From positions 1 to 64,000 of the forward strand of contig DASRFK010000020.1 in NCBI GenBank assembly GCA_035651635.1: a stretch of 64,000 nt of DNA, written 5' to 3'. A program made the translations under genes and the position numbers. The DNA is from JANXQE01 sp035651635 (GTDB lineage Bacteria > Verrucomicrobiota > Verrucomicrobiia > Limisphaerales > UBA8199). The stretch's first letter is position 1. Each line of letters opens with the position of its first letter. Below, in pieces: positions 28,201 to 36,696 of this stretch. Below the pieces are notes generated by a model. It had not been told where the DNA came from. It saw nothing but the letters and a program-made list of their open reading frames with translations, and ran no database searches.

Positions 28201-28321
28201 CATCCCCGGTTTACTGCGCCGATTGCAAGGTCTGGGCGGTGAATGCCAGATCACCAGCTCGGTCGGCCAAGGCACCCAAATTGTCCTCCAAATCCCGCTG
28301 GCCGCGCCGCCTTCTTTATGA
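25253..28321 (+). CDS. Two-component sensor histidine kinase with beta-propeller sensor
   Basis: 1,022 residues from a GTG; a later GTG closer to the signal peptide (CLAKCLVLICLAQSAFGQ) is possible. The periplasmic part is a large beta-propeller of two-component regulator repeats (DGLPHNSVTSILQSRDGFLW, W-I-G-T blades through residue ~640), then a Y_Y_Y-type Ig domain. A single transmembrane helix follows (IFLYLATLAGTVYMSARLIS, ~770-790). The cytoplasmic kinase is of the HisKA_3 type: phospho-accepting His820 in AQDMHDEIGSKLARIS, then an ATPase domain with EEVLTNAMKHSG, TDNGHGFNP and GIPGLLRRL. The design matches sensors of glycan breakdown products, so regulation of the nearby secreted enzymes is plausible. 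The stop overlaps the response regulator start as ATGA. Confidence 0.93.
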   Translation: MQATADLRRENYKAGGKSAGSVTSCLAKCLVLICLAQSAFGQPWASGRFISRAWTASDGLPHNSVTSILQSRDGFLWIGTQGGLARFDGVTFRKIPFPGSGKSDVWVTDLCEDPAGGLYVGTEEGLFYYIENRLTRLSGSIDSITGLAMGSGNELWVGTRKGLILWNDGRFRWFTASDGLPQEPVVSVFGNRSGKMWITFRSGVYVMTGRTIEKYHLSAESQSRTPEFLGVYEDREHQIWAFGDTYLIRLPEGKRFNYFHSGHFPSARIWSFREGRDGRLWIGTSGQGLFQFTDERFRPVEMQSGKRPSNVRCISEDFEGNLWLGTDGGGLVQLRQEQLRHLGAAEGLPSSSALCIVEPSPNNILISYADGSLYSGIRDHFEPYRLLDPTETQPFARSLCSTPSGDIWIASSGLGVSCLHEHRRIGFSSADGLSANFVSCASASADGIVCVGTRSGSIYRYRGESWTLSGTVEAGVTAMQPEAKNQIWIGTASGSVWGLRSSNLSQVLPSAAVPGSYVSCLGLDPAGRVWSGSYGAGLRCYNPATCSTWTSTDELPDRHICGLVFDQGGNLWLATPKGILLSSKQEIDASMNTMQPPHWRWVAHLDYDVNGSPGGPTTLLSRDGLLWVILDGRVMVLDPRTALALKLPKAVYIESVKVNGTAQVVDYGDGNQNPALRLRKRIPSSLRALEFEFTSPCLSLPERARFRYRLEGFDPDWIEGNPLLRRARYGAIPPGDYRFRVDACDEDGTWSKAEASFAFRVPTPAWRTRWAIFLYLATLAGTVYMSARLISHRRLRHRLLTLEHSEEMSRERMRIAQDMHDEIGSKLARISYLVEGVKTELKGVYSNIRVVDALAKTSRNLLRSLDQMVWAVNPRNDSLEELALYLCRYAADFFQDTDILCELQVPEHLPSVPLSAEVRHNLLLAFEEVLTNAMKHSGADRIVVKINCAMGLGRIEVTDNGHGFNPGNLPDTAQSRNVRVGHGIPGLLRRLQGLGGECQITSSVGQGTQIVLQIPLAAPPSL

Positions 28322-28965
28322 ATCAGACCAAGACCACCGTATCCATCGTCGATGACGAAACCGATCTCCGCGAGAGCATCATCCGGTATTTGGACCTCAG
28401 CGGCGAGTTCCATTGCGTCAGCGATTATGCACGCGCTGAAGATGCGCTGGGCGGCTTGCCGGGGGAGCGTCCGGACGTCGTGCTCATGGATATCAAAATG
28501 GAAGGGATGAACGGCATTGAATGCGTCGGGCGGCTAAAGGAAAAGATGCCCTTGGTGCAGATCATCATGCTGACCGTATTTGAGGATTCGGATCTGATTT
28601 TTGCTGCCTTGCGAGCCGGGGCGACCGGTTATTTGCTGAAAAGCCAGCCTCCGGAGAAGCTGCTGGAAGCCATTCGTGACGTGGTGGCCGGGGGATCACC
28701 AATGTCGGCGTCCATTGCCCGCAAGGTCGTGCAGTTGGTGCGGACCACGAATCGGCCGGAGACCAGCGGCCCAGGCGGGCACATTGAGCTTTCAGAGCGG
28801 CAACGCCAGGTGCTCGAGCTCCTGGCGGCCGGCCAACCCTACAAATTGATCGCCGATAATTTAGGGGTGAGCATTCATACGGTGCGCAGCTACTTGCGCC
28901 GGACTTACGAAAAGCTGCAGGTGCACAGTCGCACAGAAGCAGTCGCCAAATACAAGGAACGCTAG
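28318..28965 (+). CDS. NarL/LuxR-family response regulator
   Basis: 215 residues from the ATG overlapping the kinase stop; an open frame extends upstream to 28243 but that part lies within the kinase gene. The receiver domain has the acidic pair in VSIVDDETD, phospho-acceptor Asp in DVVLMDIKMEGMNG, Thr in MLTVFED and Lys in YLLKSQPP. The C-terminal LuxR helix-turn-helix is LSERQRQVLELLAAGQPYKL to SIHTVRSYLRRTYEKLQVHS. It is a transcription factor activated by the histidine kinase directly upstream, its certain partner because of translational coupling. Target promoters are not evident from the sequence. Confidence 0.95.
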   Translation: MNQTKTTVSIVDDETDLRESIIRYLDLSGEFHCVSDYARAEDALGGLPGERPDVVLMDIKMEGMNGIECVGRLKEKMPLVQIIMLTVFEDSDLIFAALRAGATGYLLKSQPPEKLLEAIRDVVAGGSPMSASIARKVVQLVRTTNRPETSGPGGHIELSERQRQVLELLAAGQPYKLIADNLGVSIHTVRSYLRRTYEKLQVHSRTEAVAKYKER

Positions 28966-29019
28966 CCTTTTACTCTGGGCTCCTGGCGGGTCCGCATTTT
29001 CCATTGCAACTCGCAGAGA

Positions 29020-29487
29020 ATGCAAGAGTCATCGACACTAACTGTGGGCTCATCATTTTACAGCTTACATCATCATCTGGTGTTCAGCACAAAAGAACGG
29101 CGTCCGTTTATTAAATCAGACTGGCGCGCGCGACTGCACGAATATCTGGGCGGTGAAGTTCGGGGCCTTGGGGGCGTGGCAGAGATCGTCGGCGGAGTCG
29201 ATGACCATGTCCATCTTCTCTTGAGCCTGAGGACCTCAGTTGCCCCGGCGGACTTCGTACGCGAGATAAAGAAGGCATCATCAAACTGGGCCGCCGACAA
29301 GTATGATCCATTATTCGGCTGGCAAGAAGGGTACGGGATATTTTCCGTTAGTTGGACGCACGGCAATTCGCTTCGCCGTTACATCGCGGACCAGGAGCGA
29401 CATCATCGAAAGACGAGATTCATCGATGAATATCGACGTCTTCTGGCACGGAACGGAGTTGTGTATGACCCAGCTTGGTTAGAATAA
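29020..29487 (+). CDS. REP-associated tyrosine transposase (RAYT, Y1/IS200-like)
   Basis: 155 residues, about full length for the family. The fold signature is intact: HHHLVFSTKERRPFI at the N-terminus, metal-binding His63-x-His65 in GVDDHVHLLLSL, and catalytic Tyr121 in SLRRYIADQERHH. Such proteins cut single-stranded DNA at hairpins and are linked to the spread of REP palindromes. The gene looks intact. It is not flanked by a clear IS200 end. A REP-like inverted repeat (CGGGTTCAGC / GCCGAACCCG) follows near 29518-29566, and a segment resembling family C (GAGAGCCCCGGGAACGATGT) near 29596. It is a likely agent for some palindromic families in this window, as inference. Confidence 0.9.
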   Translation: MQESSTLTVGSSFYSLHHHLVFSTKERRPFIKSDWRARLHEYLGGEVRGLGGVAEIVGGVDDHVHLLLSLRTSVAPADFVREIKKASSNWAADKYDPLFGWQEGYGIFSVSWTHGNSLRRYIADQERHHRKTRFIDEYRRLLARNGVVYDPAWLE

Positions 29488-30019
29488 AGATGATGTGGGA
29501 TTCGGTCGGGATTGCGGGTTCAGCAATCCTCGCGGTTTGCGCGATTTGCCGAACCCGTCAGCGTTCACAGACAGTAGGCGGGGCGTCGAGTCCGCGAGAG
29601 CCCCGGGAACGATGTCCCCACTTACATTTGGGCACCCCGAAGGGCGTGCCCAGAATTTCGTGGGCACGCAAAGGCGTGAAGGTCGCGACTAATCGTTCGA
29701 CGCTCTAATGCAAGCCAGCGACCGGCTAAAGCCCGGTGCCAAGGTGCTCAGCGAGACCACGAGCCGTGGCCAGGAAGGCCGCAAACGGAGCTTAATTGAA
29801 CCTGTTTCTAACAGTTTCAATTTCCGCTCGCACCGTAGGACGAGCCTTCCGAAGGCCTAAAACCTGTGCTACTTTGAAGTGTAAGTAAACCGGGTCATCG
29901 GCCAGCCTATGAAACCGCGAAGCTGCCATTATCACTGCATCGCGAGCGATGCGTGGGCTGGCTGCACAAGATCGCCGAGGAGTTGAGGTGAACCCAAGAG
30001 AGAATCGAGGTGCAAGACT
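29488..30019. other. Degenerate intergenic region after RAYT
   Basis: 532 bp without a convincing gene. It contains an inverted repeat (CGGGTTC/GAACCCG, about 29518-29566), a fragment resembling family C, and a hairpin with perfect 8-bp stem GCGTGCCC/GGGCACGC near 29645-29670. A 78-codon minus-strand frame (29792-30028) lacks support. The stretch looks like accumulated repeat debris. Confidence 0.6.
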
Positions 30020-30175
30020 ATGCTGCATTGGTGGTTAATTCCGTTATTGGTCCTGCTGTCCCTGGTGCTCTGGTCTTTTTACGTTGTCGTGAAGCATCAA
30101 GGCGGCCCAGGTGTGCGCACCGAAGGCCGGACACTGGTCGACAAACCGGACGACGAGAACCCTCCTATGGAATAA
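30020..30175 (+). CDS. 51-residue single-pass membrane microprotein
   Basis: MLHWWLIPLLVLLSLVLWSF forms one transmembrane helix, followed by YVVVKHQGGPG and a hydrophilic acidic tail ending DKPDDENPPME. A purine-rich sequence (CGAGGTG) lies 7 bp before the ATG. The tail is probably cytoplasmic or periplasmic depending on insertion; function is unknown. No homology claim can be made here. Confidence 0.55.
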   Translation: MLHWWLIPLLVLLSLVLWSFYVVVKHQGGPGVRTEGRTLVDKPDDENPPME

Positions 30176-30269
30176 TGGACGCAGGCCCGGACGGTTCTGG
30201 TTTAGCTGGGCGGTGATTTGTTCGATGAGGAACTCGCCGGCGGGACGCCAGCGGTCCCAAAGAGGGTGC

Positions 30270-31499
30270 TCAGGTCAGCGGAAATCCCGCTTCAACCAAG
30301 CGGGCGCGCAAGGTGGCGATGTGCTGCGCGTCGCGCGTCTCGACGACACAATGGACGGCGACGGTGGAAATATCTTCGTCAGCAAACGCGCGGTCGTGGG
30401 TAATGTCGAGGATACTGGCTCCTTCCTCTGCAATCAGGCCGGCGAACCGCGCCAAACCGCCAGGTCGATCGCTAATTGTGGCGGTGAAACGGCAGAGCCG
30501 GCCATCGGACGCGAGGCCGCGCTCGATGACCCGGTCCAGGGTGTTGAGATCGATGTTTCCGCCACAAAGCAGCAAAACGACTTTTTTGTTTGCCAAATCC
30601 GGCGTCAATCCGGCGAGGCATGCCGCTAAAGGTGCGGCGCCCGCTCCTTCGACGACCGCTTTTTCGAGTTCCATGAGCCGCAGGACGGCTCGGGCCAGGT
30701 CATGCTCCCCGACCAGGACCGTGCGATCGAGCCGCTCGCGAGCCAGGCGAAAGGCATTTTCACCCACTTTGGGCACGCTCAAGCCGTCGGCCAGCGTGGG
30801 TTTCATCTCAATTTGCACGGGCTTTCCTGCTTGCAGAGCGGCGGTGAAACTGGCGGCATGCTTGGGTTCCACCCCGATGATCCTGACATCCGGCTTGAGA
30901 TGTTTGAGCGCCACAGAGACACCCGCGGCCAGTCCGGCGCCCCCGATCGGCACAATCACCGCGTCCATATCCGGCACTTGAGCGGCAATCTCCAGTCCAA
31001 TGGTGCCTTGACCCGCGATGATGGCGGGATCATCGAATCCGTTGATATACGTCAGTCCCTTCTCGGCCGCGATTTTGTCGGCGCGGGCCCGCGCTTGACC
31101 AATGTTCGCCCCGTCCAGTACCACCGTCGCCGCGAAACGGCGGCAGTTGACCACTTTCGTTAGTGGCGCGAATTGCGGCATCACCACCGTAGCGGGGACG
31201 CCGAGCAACTGCGCGTGGTAAGCCACCCCGAGCGCGTGGTTGCCGGCGGAAGCAGCAATGACTCCGCGCTGGCGTTGCGCCGGCGAGAGCAGTAACAGCG
31301 CGTTACGCGCGCCACGCTCCTTAAAACTTCCCGTTCGCTGAAGGTATTCGAGCTTGCAGTAGATCCGTGAGCCGGTGATCTCGGAAAGGGGAATCGAAGC
31401 CGGGCAAGGTGTCTCGAGAATCGGCCCCGCAATTCGGCGCGCCGCCGCTTGGATATCTTCGAGGGTGACTGGCACAACGATTCCGTGCGAGTCGTTCAA
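30270..31499 (-). CDS. Threonine ammonia-lyase with C-terminal ACT domain
   Basis: 409 residues. A fold-type II PLP enzyme: Schiff-base Lys60 in TGSFKERGARNAL, SAGNHALGVAYHA, phosphate-binding loop PIGGAGLAAG, and the Gly-rich/cofactor segment LLLCGGNIDL. It converts threonine to 2-oxobutyrate and ammonia, the first step to isoleucine, or acts in catabolism. The C-terminal ~75 residues (RFTATISDRPGGLARFAGLI) form one ACT domain, the architecture of the shorter ACT-bearing enzymes (about 400-420 residues), compared with biosynthetic IlvA (about 514). ilvA versus tdcB identity cannot be settled, so no symbol is given. The start codon overlaps the stop of the metallo-hydrolase gene by ATGA, indicating one transcript. 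Confidence 0.93.
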   Translation of the reverse strand: MNDSHGIVVPVTLEDIQAAARRIAGPILETPCPASIPLSEITGSRIYCKLEYLQRTGSFKERGARNALLLLSPAQRQRGVIAASAGNHALGVAYHAQLLGVPATVVMPQFAPLTKVVNCRRFAATVVLDGANIGQARARADKIAAEKGLTYINGFDDPAIIAGQGTIGLEIAAQVPDMDAVIVPIGGAGLAAGVSVALKHLKPDVRIIGVEPKHAASFTAALQAGKPVQIEMKPTLADGLSVPKVGENAFRLARERLDRTVLVGEHDLARAVLRLMELEKAVVEGAGAAPLAACLAGLTPDLANKKVVLLLCGGNIDLNTLDRVIERGLASDGRLCRFTATISDRPGGLARFAGLIAEEGASILDITHDRAFADEDISTVAVHCVVETRDAQHIATLRARLVEAGFPLT

Positions 31500-32176
31500 A
31501 AATCCCGGCTTTGTCCCGGCTCCAGCAAATGCAGATTCCGGCCGGCCGCCTTGAATTTATTCATGGCGGCGCGATGATCGATTTTGATTGGAGGGAAAGT
31601 GTCAAAATGCAGGCCGAGCACTTCCTGGCAGCCGGCGAACTCGGCCGCTTTGATTGCGTCGGAAAAATCCATCGTAAAATTGTCGCCCAGGCACAAGGCG
31701 GCAAAACGAAGTTTAAAGCGTTCGCCGATCAGCTTCATGTCCATGGTCAGGGCGGTGTCCCCGGAATAATAGAAGTTGGCTTCCTGGCTTTCGATGACGA
31801 AGCCGCCTGGGTTGCCACCGTACGAGCCGTCCGGCAGGCTGCTGGAATGGATGGCATTGACGAAATTCACGCGGCCGAAATCAAAGCCATACCCGCCACC
31901 GTGATTGAGCGGATGTGATTTCTGCAGGCCCTGCTTGCCGAACCATTGCGTGATTTCGAAGTTGGAAATGATGGTTGCGCCCGTGCGTTTAGCAATGGCC
32001 CCGGCATCACCCAGGTGATCGGAATGGCCGTGGGAGATCAGGAGGTAATCGGCGGGTATTTTATTGACGTCGATATCCTTGGCCAGCTCATTGCCGGTGA
32101 TAAAAGGATCAAAAAGCAAAGTCTTGTCGGCGATCTGCGCGGCAAAGCAGGAGTGTCCGTAGTAAGTAATCTTCAT
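31496..32176 (-). CDS. UPF0173-type metal-dependent hydrolase (metallo-beta-lactamase fold)
   Basis: 226 residues from the ATG at 32176 (MKITYYGHSCFAAQ). An upstream frame to 32236 is open but not typical. Zinc ligands His49, His51, Asp53 and His54 lie in SHGHSDHLGD. Further ligands are in NAIHSS, YYSGDTALT and LGLHFDTFP. The family consists of small soluble hydrolases of unknown physiological substrate. It is translationally coupled to the threonine deaminase downstream, so a role in handling a metabolite of that pathway is possible but unproven. Confidence 0.9.
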   Translation of the reverse strand: MKITYYGHSCFAAQIADKTLLFDPFITGNELAKDIDVNKIPADYLLISHGHSDHLGDAGAIAKRTGATIISNFEITQWFGKQGLQKSHPLNHGGGYGFDFGRVNFVNAIHSSSLPDGSYGGNPGGFVIESQEANFYYSGDTALTMDMKLIGERFKLRFAALCLGDNFTMDFSDAIKAAEFAGCQEVLGLHFDTFPPIKIDHRAAMNKFKAAGRNLHLLEPGQSRDF

Positions 32177-32278
32177 AAGCCCTCTCCAGTTTCTTCCGGA
32201 TGCAGCCCTTGATAGGAGCCACGCTCCGCCGATCAATATCTATGGGCGCCTCGACCCGGTCAACTCCAAGCCGCCGGC

Positions 32279-32380
32279 CTATTTGCGCCGGAAAAGGATA
32301 AAGGCCGCAATCGTCAATCCAACCAGATTCATCACGACCATAATCACCAGGATAATTTCTACACGGACCATAGCCAGCAT
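32279..32380 (-). CDS. 33-residue membrane peptide
   Basis: Reads MLAMVRVEIILVIMVVMNLV, then GLTIAAFILFRRK: a single hydrophobic helix with a basic end. It lies on the minus strand between metH and the metallo-hydrolase gene, 102 bp before the latter. The composition is convincing as a membrane peptide, but such a short frame could be chance. Confidence 0.4.
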   Translation of the reverse strand: MLAMVRVEIILVIMVVMNLVGLTIAAFILFRRK

Positions 32381-32430
32381 GAGGCAACTTGCCACGAGCG
32401 CCAGGCGAAGGCTACAGGTTCCGGCGTTAC

Positions 32431-32580
32431 GTAGCGCAGGCATTCGAGCCTGCTGTATCGCCGACTTTCAGTCGGCTGACGCGGGGGTGGTGGAAGCCCG
32501 TCGGCGTTCGCAAACGCCAAAGCTCCGGAACGTAGCAGGCTGAAAGCCGGCGGTACAGCAGACTGGATAGTCTGCGCTAC
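32431..32580. repeat. Palindromic repeat family B, copy 1
   Basis: Ends are perfect inverted copies (GTAGCGCAG ... CTGCGCTAC). The inside contains CGCCGACTTTCAGTCGGCTG and several nested inverted repeats. It shares ends and core with 43064-43187. It lies just beyond the 3' end of metH and may help end its transcript. Confidence 0.85.
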
Positions 32581-32594
32581 GCAGCGCGAGGTCC

Positions 32595-35500
32595 CTACCT
32601 CTTGCCCTGGAGCGTGTTTGTTGCGGCAGGATGGGGAACGCCACAGCTACAGGCCAGTGTTGCGGGAGCAGGCGAGGCTTCGGGTTCATAATTGAGATAC
32701 GGCGCCAGCCAGCGTTCCACGGCCTGAAGCTCCATTTGCTTTCGCAAATGATAATCCAGCACCTGATCCCGGCCAATTTTTCCCACGCCGAAATACTTGG
32801 ATTCCGGATGAGCAAAGTACAGGCCGCTGACGCTTGCCCCAGGCCACATCGCGCAACTTTCGGTCAGTTTGATCCCCGTATTCGCTTCCACCTCGAGCAA
32901 GTTCCAAAGAGTTCGCTTTTCCGTGTGGTCTGGACAAGCCGGATAGCCCGCGGCGGGGCGAATGCCGCGGTACTGTTCGCGGATGAGATCCTCGGTGGAA
33001 AAATTCTCGGATTTGCCAAAGCCCCACTGGCAACGCGCGCGTTTATGCAAATACTCGGCAAAGGCCTCGGCTAAGCGGTCGGCGATGGCTTTAGTCATGA
33101 TCGAGCTGTAATCGTCATGATCCTGCTCGAATTGCCGGCAGAGCTCTTCGGTGCCGAAGCCGGCGCTGACGGCGAAGGCGCCCAAATAATCCGCCAGGGG
33201 CTTGGTGCCGGCGGCCCCGGATTTTGGCGCGATGTAATCCGCCAGGCAATGGTTGAACTGGCCGGCGGGTTTGTTCATTTGCTGGCGCAGAAAATGAAAC
33301 GTGGTCAAAATGGTGGTGCGGCTCGCGTCGGTGTAAAGTTCGACGTCATCTCCCACGGAGTTGGCCGGGAAAAATGCATACGCAGCCCGGGCCGTGAGCA
33401 GTTGGCCTTTCACTATTTTGGAAAGGAGATCCTGCGCATCTTCGAACAGCTTCCTGGCCTCCGCGTTTTCCAGGATAGCGGGATAGCGCCCGCGCATTTC
33501 CCAAGTGTGAAAAAATGGCGACCAATCGATGAAGGGAACCAATTCTTCAAGGGAAATCCTTTCCATCCCTTCCCCCGCTTTTGCCCGGCTCCGCTCGGTG
33601 GTGAGCACGCGTGTGCCGGTGAACTCCGGGGTGGCTACGTCCTCGGGTTTCCATTGAATCGGAGTGCGGCGGCGGCGAGCTTCATCCAAAGAGAGCAGGG
33701 GCGCCGCGCGTTGCTCACCGTGATGAGCCCGCAACTTCTCATATTCGACTCGGACCGATTCAATGAAGCCCGTCTTGAGCGCGGGATTCATCAAGTTCCC
33801 CACGACACCCACCGCGCGCGAGGCGTCCAGCACATGCACGACCGGTTTGGAGTAACCGGGAGCAATCTTCACCGCAGTATGGGCTTTGCTGGTGGTCGCT
33901 CCGCCGATCAGCAGCGGAGTGTTCAAGCCGCGCCGCTCCATTTCCTTGGCCACATGAACCATTTCTTCCAGGGAGGGCGTGATTAATCCGCTGAGGCCAA
34001 TCAGGTCGGCTTTCTGTTCGCGGGCCGTCTCGAGAATTTTTTCGGTGGGGACCATGACGCCCAGATCGATGACTTCGTAGTTATTGCAGCCCAAAACCAC
34101 ACCGACAATATTCTTGCCGATGTCATGGACATCGCCTTTGACCGTCGCCATGACGATCCGTCCCTGGGCGCCCCGGCCGCCGGAAGCTTTTTTCTCCTCT
34201 TCCATGTAGGGTAACAGGTGGGCGACGGATTTCTTCATCACGCGCGCGCTTTTGACCACCTGAGGCAGAAACATTTTTCCCGAGCCAAACAGGTCGCCCA
34301 CGACATTCATGCCGGCCATAAGAGGCCCCTCGATGACGGAAAGGGGCCGGCCGTACTTTTGGCGGGCCTCTTCGGTATCCTGCTCGATAAAATCGACGAT
34401 GCCCTTTACCAACGCATGGCTGAGGCGTTCTTCGACGGTGCCTTTGCGCCATTCGTCCTCGACTACCTCGGTCTTGCCTTGCTGTTTGACGGTGTCGGCA
34501 AATTTAACCAACCGCTCGGTCGCATCCGGCCGGCGATTGAGCAGGACATCCTCGACCAATTCCAGCAAATCCTTCGGAATCTCCTCGTAGACGCCGAGCA
34601 TCCCGGCATTGACAATGCCCAGGTCCAGACCGGCTTTGATGGCATGGTACAGGAAGGCCGAGTGCATGGCCTCGCGCACCGCGTTGTTTCCTCGGAATGA
34701 GAAAGAAATATTGCTGATCCCGCCGCTGACCCGGGCATAGGGGAGGTTTTGTTTGATCCAATGAGTGGCGCGAATGAAGTCCACCGCGTAGTTATTGTGC
34801 TCGTCCATTCCGGTGGCCAGGGTCAGCACATTTGGATCGAAAATAATATCCTGGGCCGGAAAACCCAATTCCTTGGTCAAAATGCGATACGACCGTTCGC
34901 AGACCTCGATGCGACGTTCGAAATTGTCGGCCTGCCCTTTTTCATCAAACGCCATCACCACCACGGCCGCGCCATAACGCCGGACCAGGCGCGCCTGGTG
35001 CTTGAATTTCTCTTCGCCTTCCTTAAGGCTGATGGAATTGACCACGCCTTTGCCCTGGACGCACTTGAGCCCGGCTTCGATCACCGACCATTTGGAACTG
35101 TCGATCATCACCGGCACACGGGCGATTTCCGGCTCCGAGGCCACCAGGTTCAGGAAGGTGGTCATCGCCTTCTCCGAATCCAGCATGGCTTCGTCCATGT
35201 TGACGTCGATGATCTGAGCGCCGTTCTCGACCTGCTGTTTGGCAATGGCCACGGCCGCTTCGAAATCCCCAGCCAGGATCAGTTTGGAGAATTTTGGCGA
35301 GCCAGTCACATTGGTGCGCTCGCCGATATTTACGAAATTGGTTTCGGGCCGCAGCGTGAGAGGCTCAAGGCCGCTCAGTCGTGTGAAGGGCTGAAGCTGC
35401 GACGGCGTGCGCGGCGGAAGATCCCGGACCGCCTCAGCAATGGCTTTGATATGGGCCGGGGTTGTTCCGCAGCAGCCTCCCACAATATTCAACCACCCAT

Positions 35501-36455
35501 TTTGAGCCCACTCCCTCAGTTGCGGCGCCAAGGTTTCCGGAGTTTCGGGAAAGCCGGTCGGCAAGAGCGGATTGGGCAAACCGGCATTGGGATAGCAACT
35601 GACATAAATCGGCGCCAATCCGGCCAGTTCTTCGATTAGCGGCCGCATTTCCTTCGGCCCGAGTGCGCAGTTCATTCCCACCGAAAGCAGCGGAACATGC
35701 GAAATGGAATTCCAAAAGGCTTCCACGGTCTGACCCGTAACGCCGCGGTTGCTGCCGGCTTGAATAAAAGTAACCGATGCCAGAATGGGAACGACATTTC
35801 TGCCGGGCATTGGCTCCTGCCCGAAGGCCAGCGGCACCAGGCCGCGCTCGTCAAAGAGTCTCAGGATGGCGAAGAAAGCAGCCTTGGCATTCAGCGTGTC
35901 GAAAATGGTTTCGACCAGCAGCAAATCCGACCCGCCATCGAGCAATCCCCGCGCCTGATCATAGTAAGCCGCGGCCACTTCATCGAACGTGGCCCCTCGC
36001 GCCCCAGGGTCGTTAACGTCGGTCGAGATCGAGGACGTCTTGGTGGTTGGTCCGATGGCGCCGGCGACAAAACAGGTGCCCCCCGGATGCCGCTCCATTA
36101 CCTGGTCGGCGGCGCGGCGGGCGCATTCGGCTCCGGCCTTGGAAAGTTCGTAACCCAGGCTTTCCATTCCGTAATCCGCCAATGAAATGGATTGGGCATT
36201 GAAGGTATTGGTCTCGATGATATCGGCGCCGGCTTCGAGATATTGCCTGTGAATTTCCTCGATCACCGCCGGCCGCGTCACATTGAGCAGGTCGTTCAGC
36301 CCTTTGACGTCTTTGTGCCAGGTTTTGAATCGATCTCCGCGAAAGGCGGCCTCGTCGAGATGGTAGGTCTGGATCATGGTGCCCATCGCGCCGTCCAGCA
36401 CGACGATGCGTTCCCGCAGCAGACGTTGAAGTTCTGAAACTGTATGCTCGCTCAT
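32595..36455 (-). CDS. metH: Cobalamin-dependent methionine synthase
   Basis: 1,286 residues with all modules in order. The homocysteine-binding domain has zinc Cys in GMNCALGPKEM (~262) and GGCCGTTPAHI (~328). A pterin-binding domain begins FVNIGERTNVTGS (~375). The B12-binding cap and Rossmann domain carry the cobalt-ligating His in KGDVHDIGKNIV (~777). The reactivation domain contains the AdoMet-binding RPAAGYPACPDH (~1168). It transfers the methyl group of 5-methyltetrahydrofolate to homocysteine in the cytoplasm. Slightly longer than the E. coli enzyme (1,227). The 241 bp upstream, up to a divergent gene, show no cobalamin or SAM riboswitch that I can recognise. Confidence 0.97.
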   Translation of the reverse strand: MSEHTVSELQRLLRERIVVLDGAMGTMIQTYHLDEAAFRGDRFKTWHKDVKGLNDLLNVTRPAVIEEIHRQYLEAGADIIETNTFNAQSISLADYGMESLGYELSKAGAECARRAADQVMERHPGGTCFVAGAIGPTTKTSSISTDVNDPGARGATFDEVAAAYYDQARGLLDGGSDLLLVETIFDTLNAKAAFFAILRLFDERGLVPLAFGQEPMPGRNVVPILASVTFIQAGSNRGVTGQTVEAFWNSISHVPLLSVGMNCALGPKEMRPLIEELAGLAPIYVSCYPNAGLPNPLLPTGFPETPETLAPQLREWAQNGWLNIVGGCCGTTPAHIKAIAEAVRDLPPRTPSQLQPFTRLSGLEPLTLRPETNFVNIGERTNVTGSPKFSKLILAGDFEAAVAIAKQQVENGAQIIDVNMDEAMLDSEKAMTTFLNLVASEPEIARVPVMIDSSKWSVIEAGLKCVQGKGVVNSISLKEGEEKFKHQARLVRRYGAAVVVMAFDEKGQADNFERRIEVCERSYRILTKELGFPAQDIIFDPNVLTLATGMDEHNNYAVDFIRATHWIKQNLPYARVSGGISNISFSFRGNNAVREAMHSAFLYHAIKAGLDLGIVNAGMLGVYEEIPKDLLELVEDVLLNRRPDATERLVKFADTVKQQGKTEVVEDEWRKGTVEERLSHALVKGIVDFIEQDTEEARQKYGRPLSVIEGPLMAGMNVVGDLFGSGKMFLPQVVKSARVMKKSVAHLLPYMEEEKKASGGRGAQGRIVMATVKGDVHDIGKNIVGVVLGCNNYEVIDLGVMVPTEKILETAREQKADLIGLSGLITPSLEEMVHVAKEMERRGLNTPLLIGGATTSKAHTAVKIAPGYSKPVVHVLDASRAVGVVGNLMNPALKTGFIESVRVEYEKLRAHHGEQRAAPLLSLDEARRRRTPIQWKPEDVATPEFTGTRVLTTERSRAKAGEGMERISLEELVPFIDWSPFFHTWEMRGRYPAILENAEARKLFEDAQDLLSKIVKGQLLTARAAYAFFPANSVGDDVELYTDASRTTILTTFHFLRQQMNKPAGQFNHCLADYIAPKSGAAGTKPLADYLGAFAVSAGFGTEELCRQFEQDHDDYSSIMTKAIADRLAEAFAEYLHKRARCQWGFGKSENFSTEDLIREQYRGIRPAAGYPACPDHTEKRTLWNLLEVEANTGIKLTESCAMWPGASVSGLYFAHPESKYFGVGKIGRDQVLDYHLRKQMELQAVERWLAPYLNYEPEASPAPATLACSCGVPHPAATNTLQGKR

Positions 36456-36696
36456 ATTGAGACTCTCGACCGCATCCGCTCAAGGCGCCGGCATCGCCAA
36501 AGGTGCGGCCGGAGCGGCTATATCGGGCAACCTAGCCGTAGCGGGGCGGAGGTTCAAGCAAAAAATCAACGTATCTTGATATGATGATGGAACGGATTTC
36601 AGGCACCGGTTTGAGCCGGCCTGGGCGATTGTTGTTGACCCATTAGTTCGCCATTCCAGATATTGAAATCCATCATCCGAATCCAATCGAGCGCCT

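Noticed and set aside
29792..30028. 78-codon minus-strand frame after the RAYT gene
   Set aside because: No ribosome-binding site, domain or neighbour support; the area is repeat debris.
36456..36696. Cobalamin, SAM or SAH riboswitch upstream of metH
   Set aside because: No conserved B12-box, SAM or SAH core motif was found in the 241 bp.
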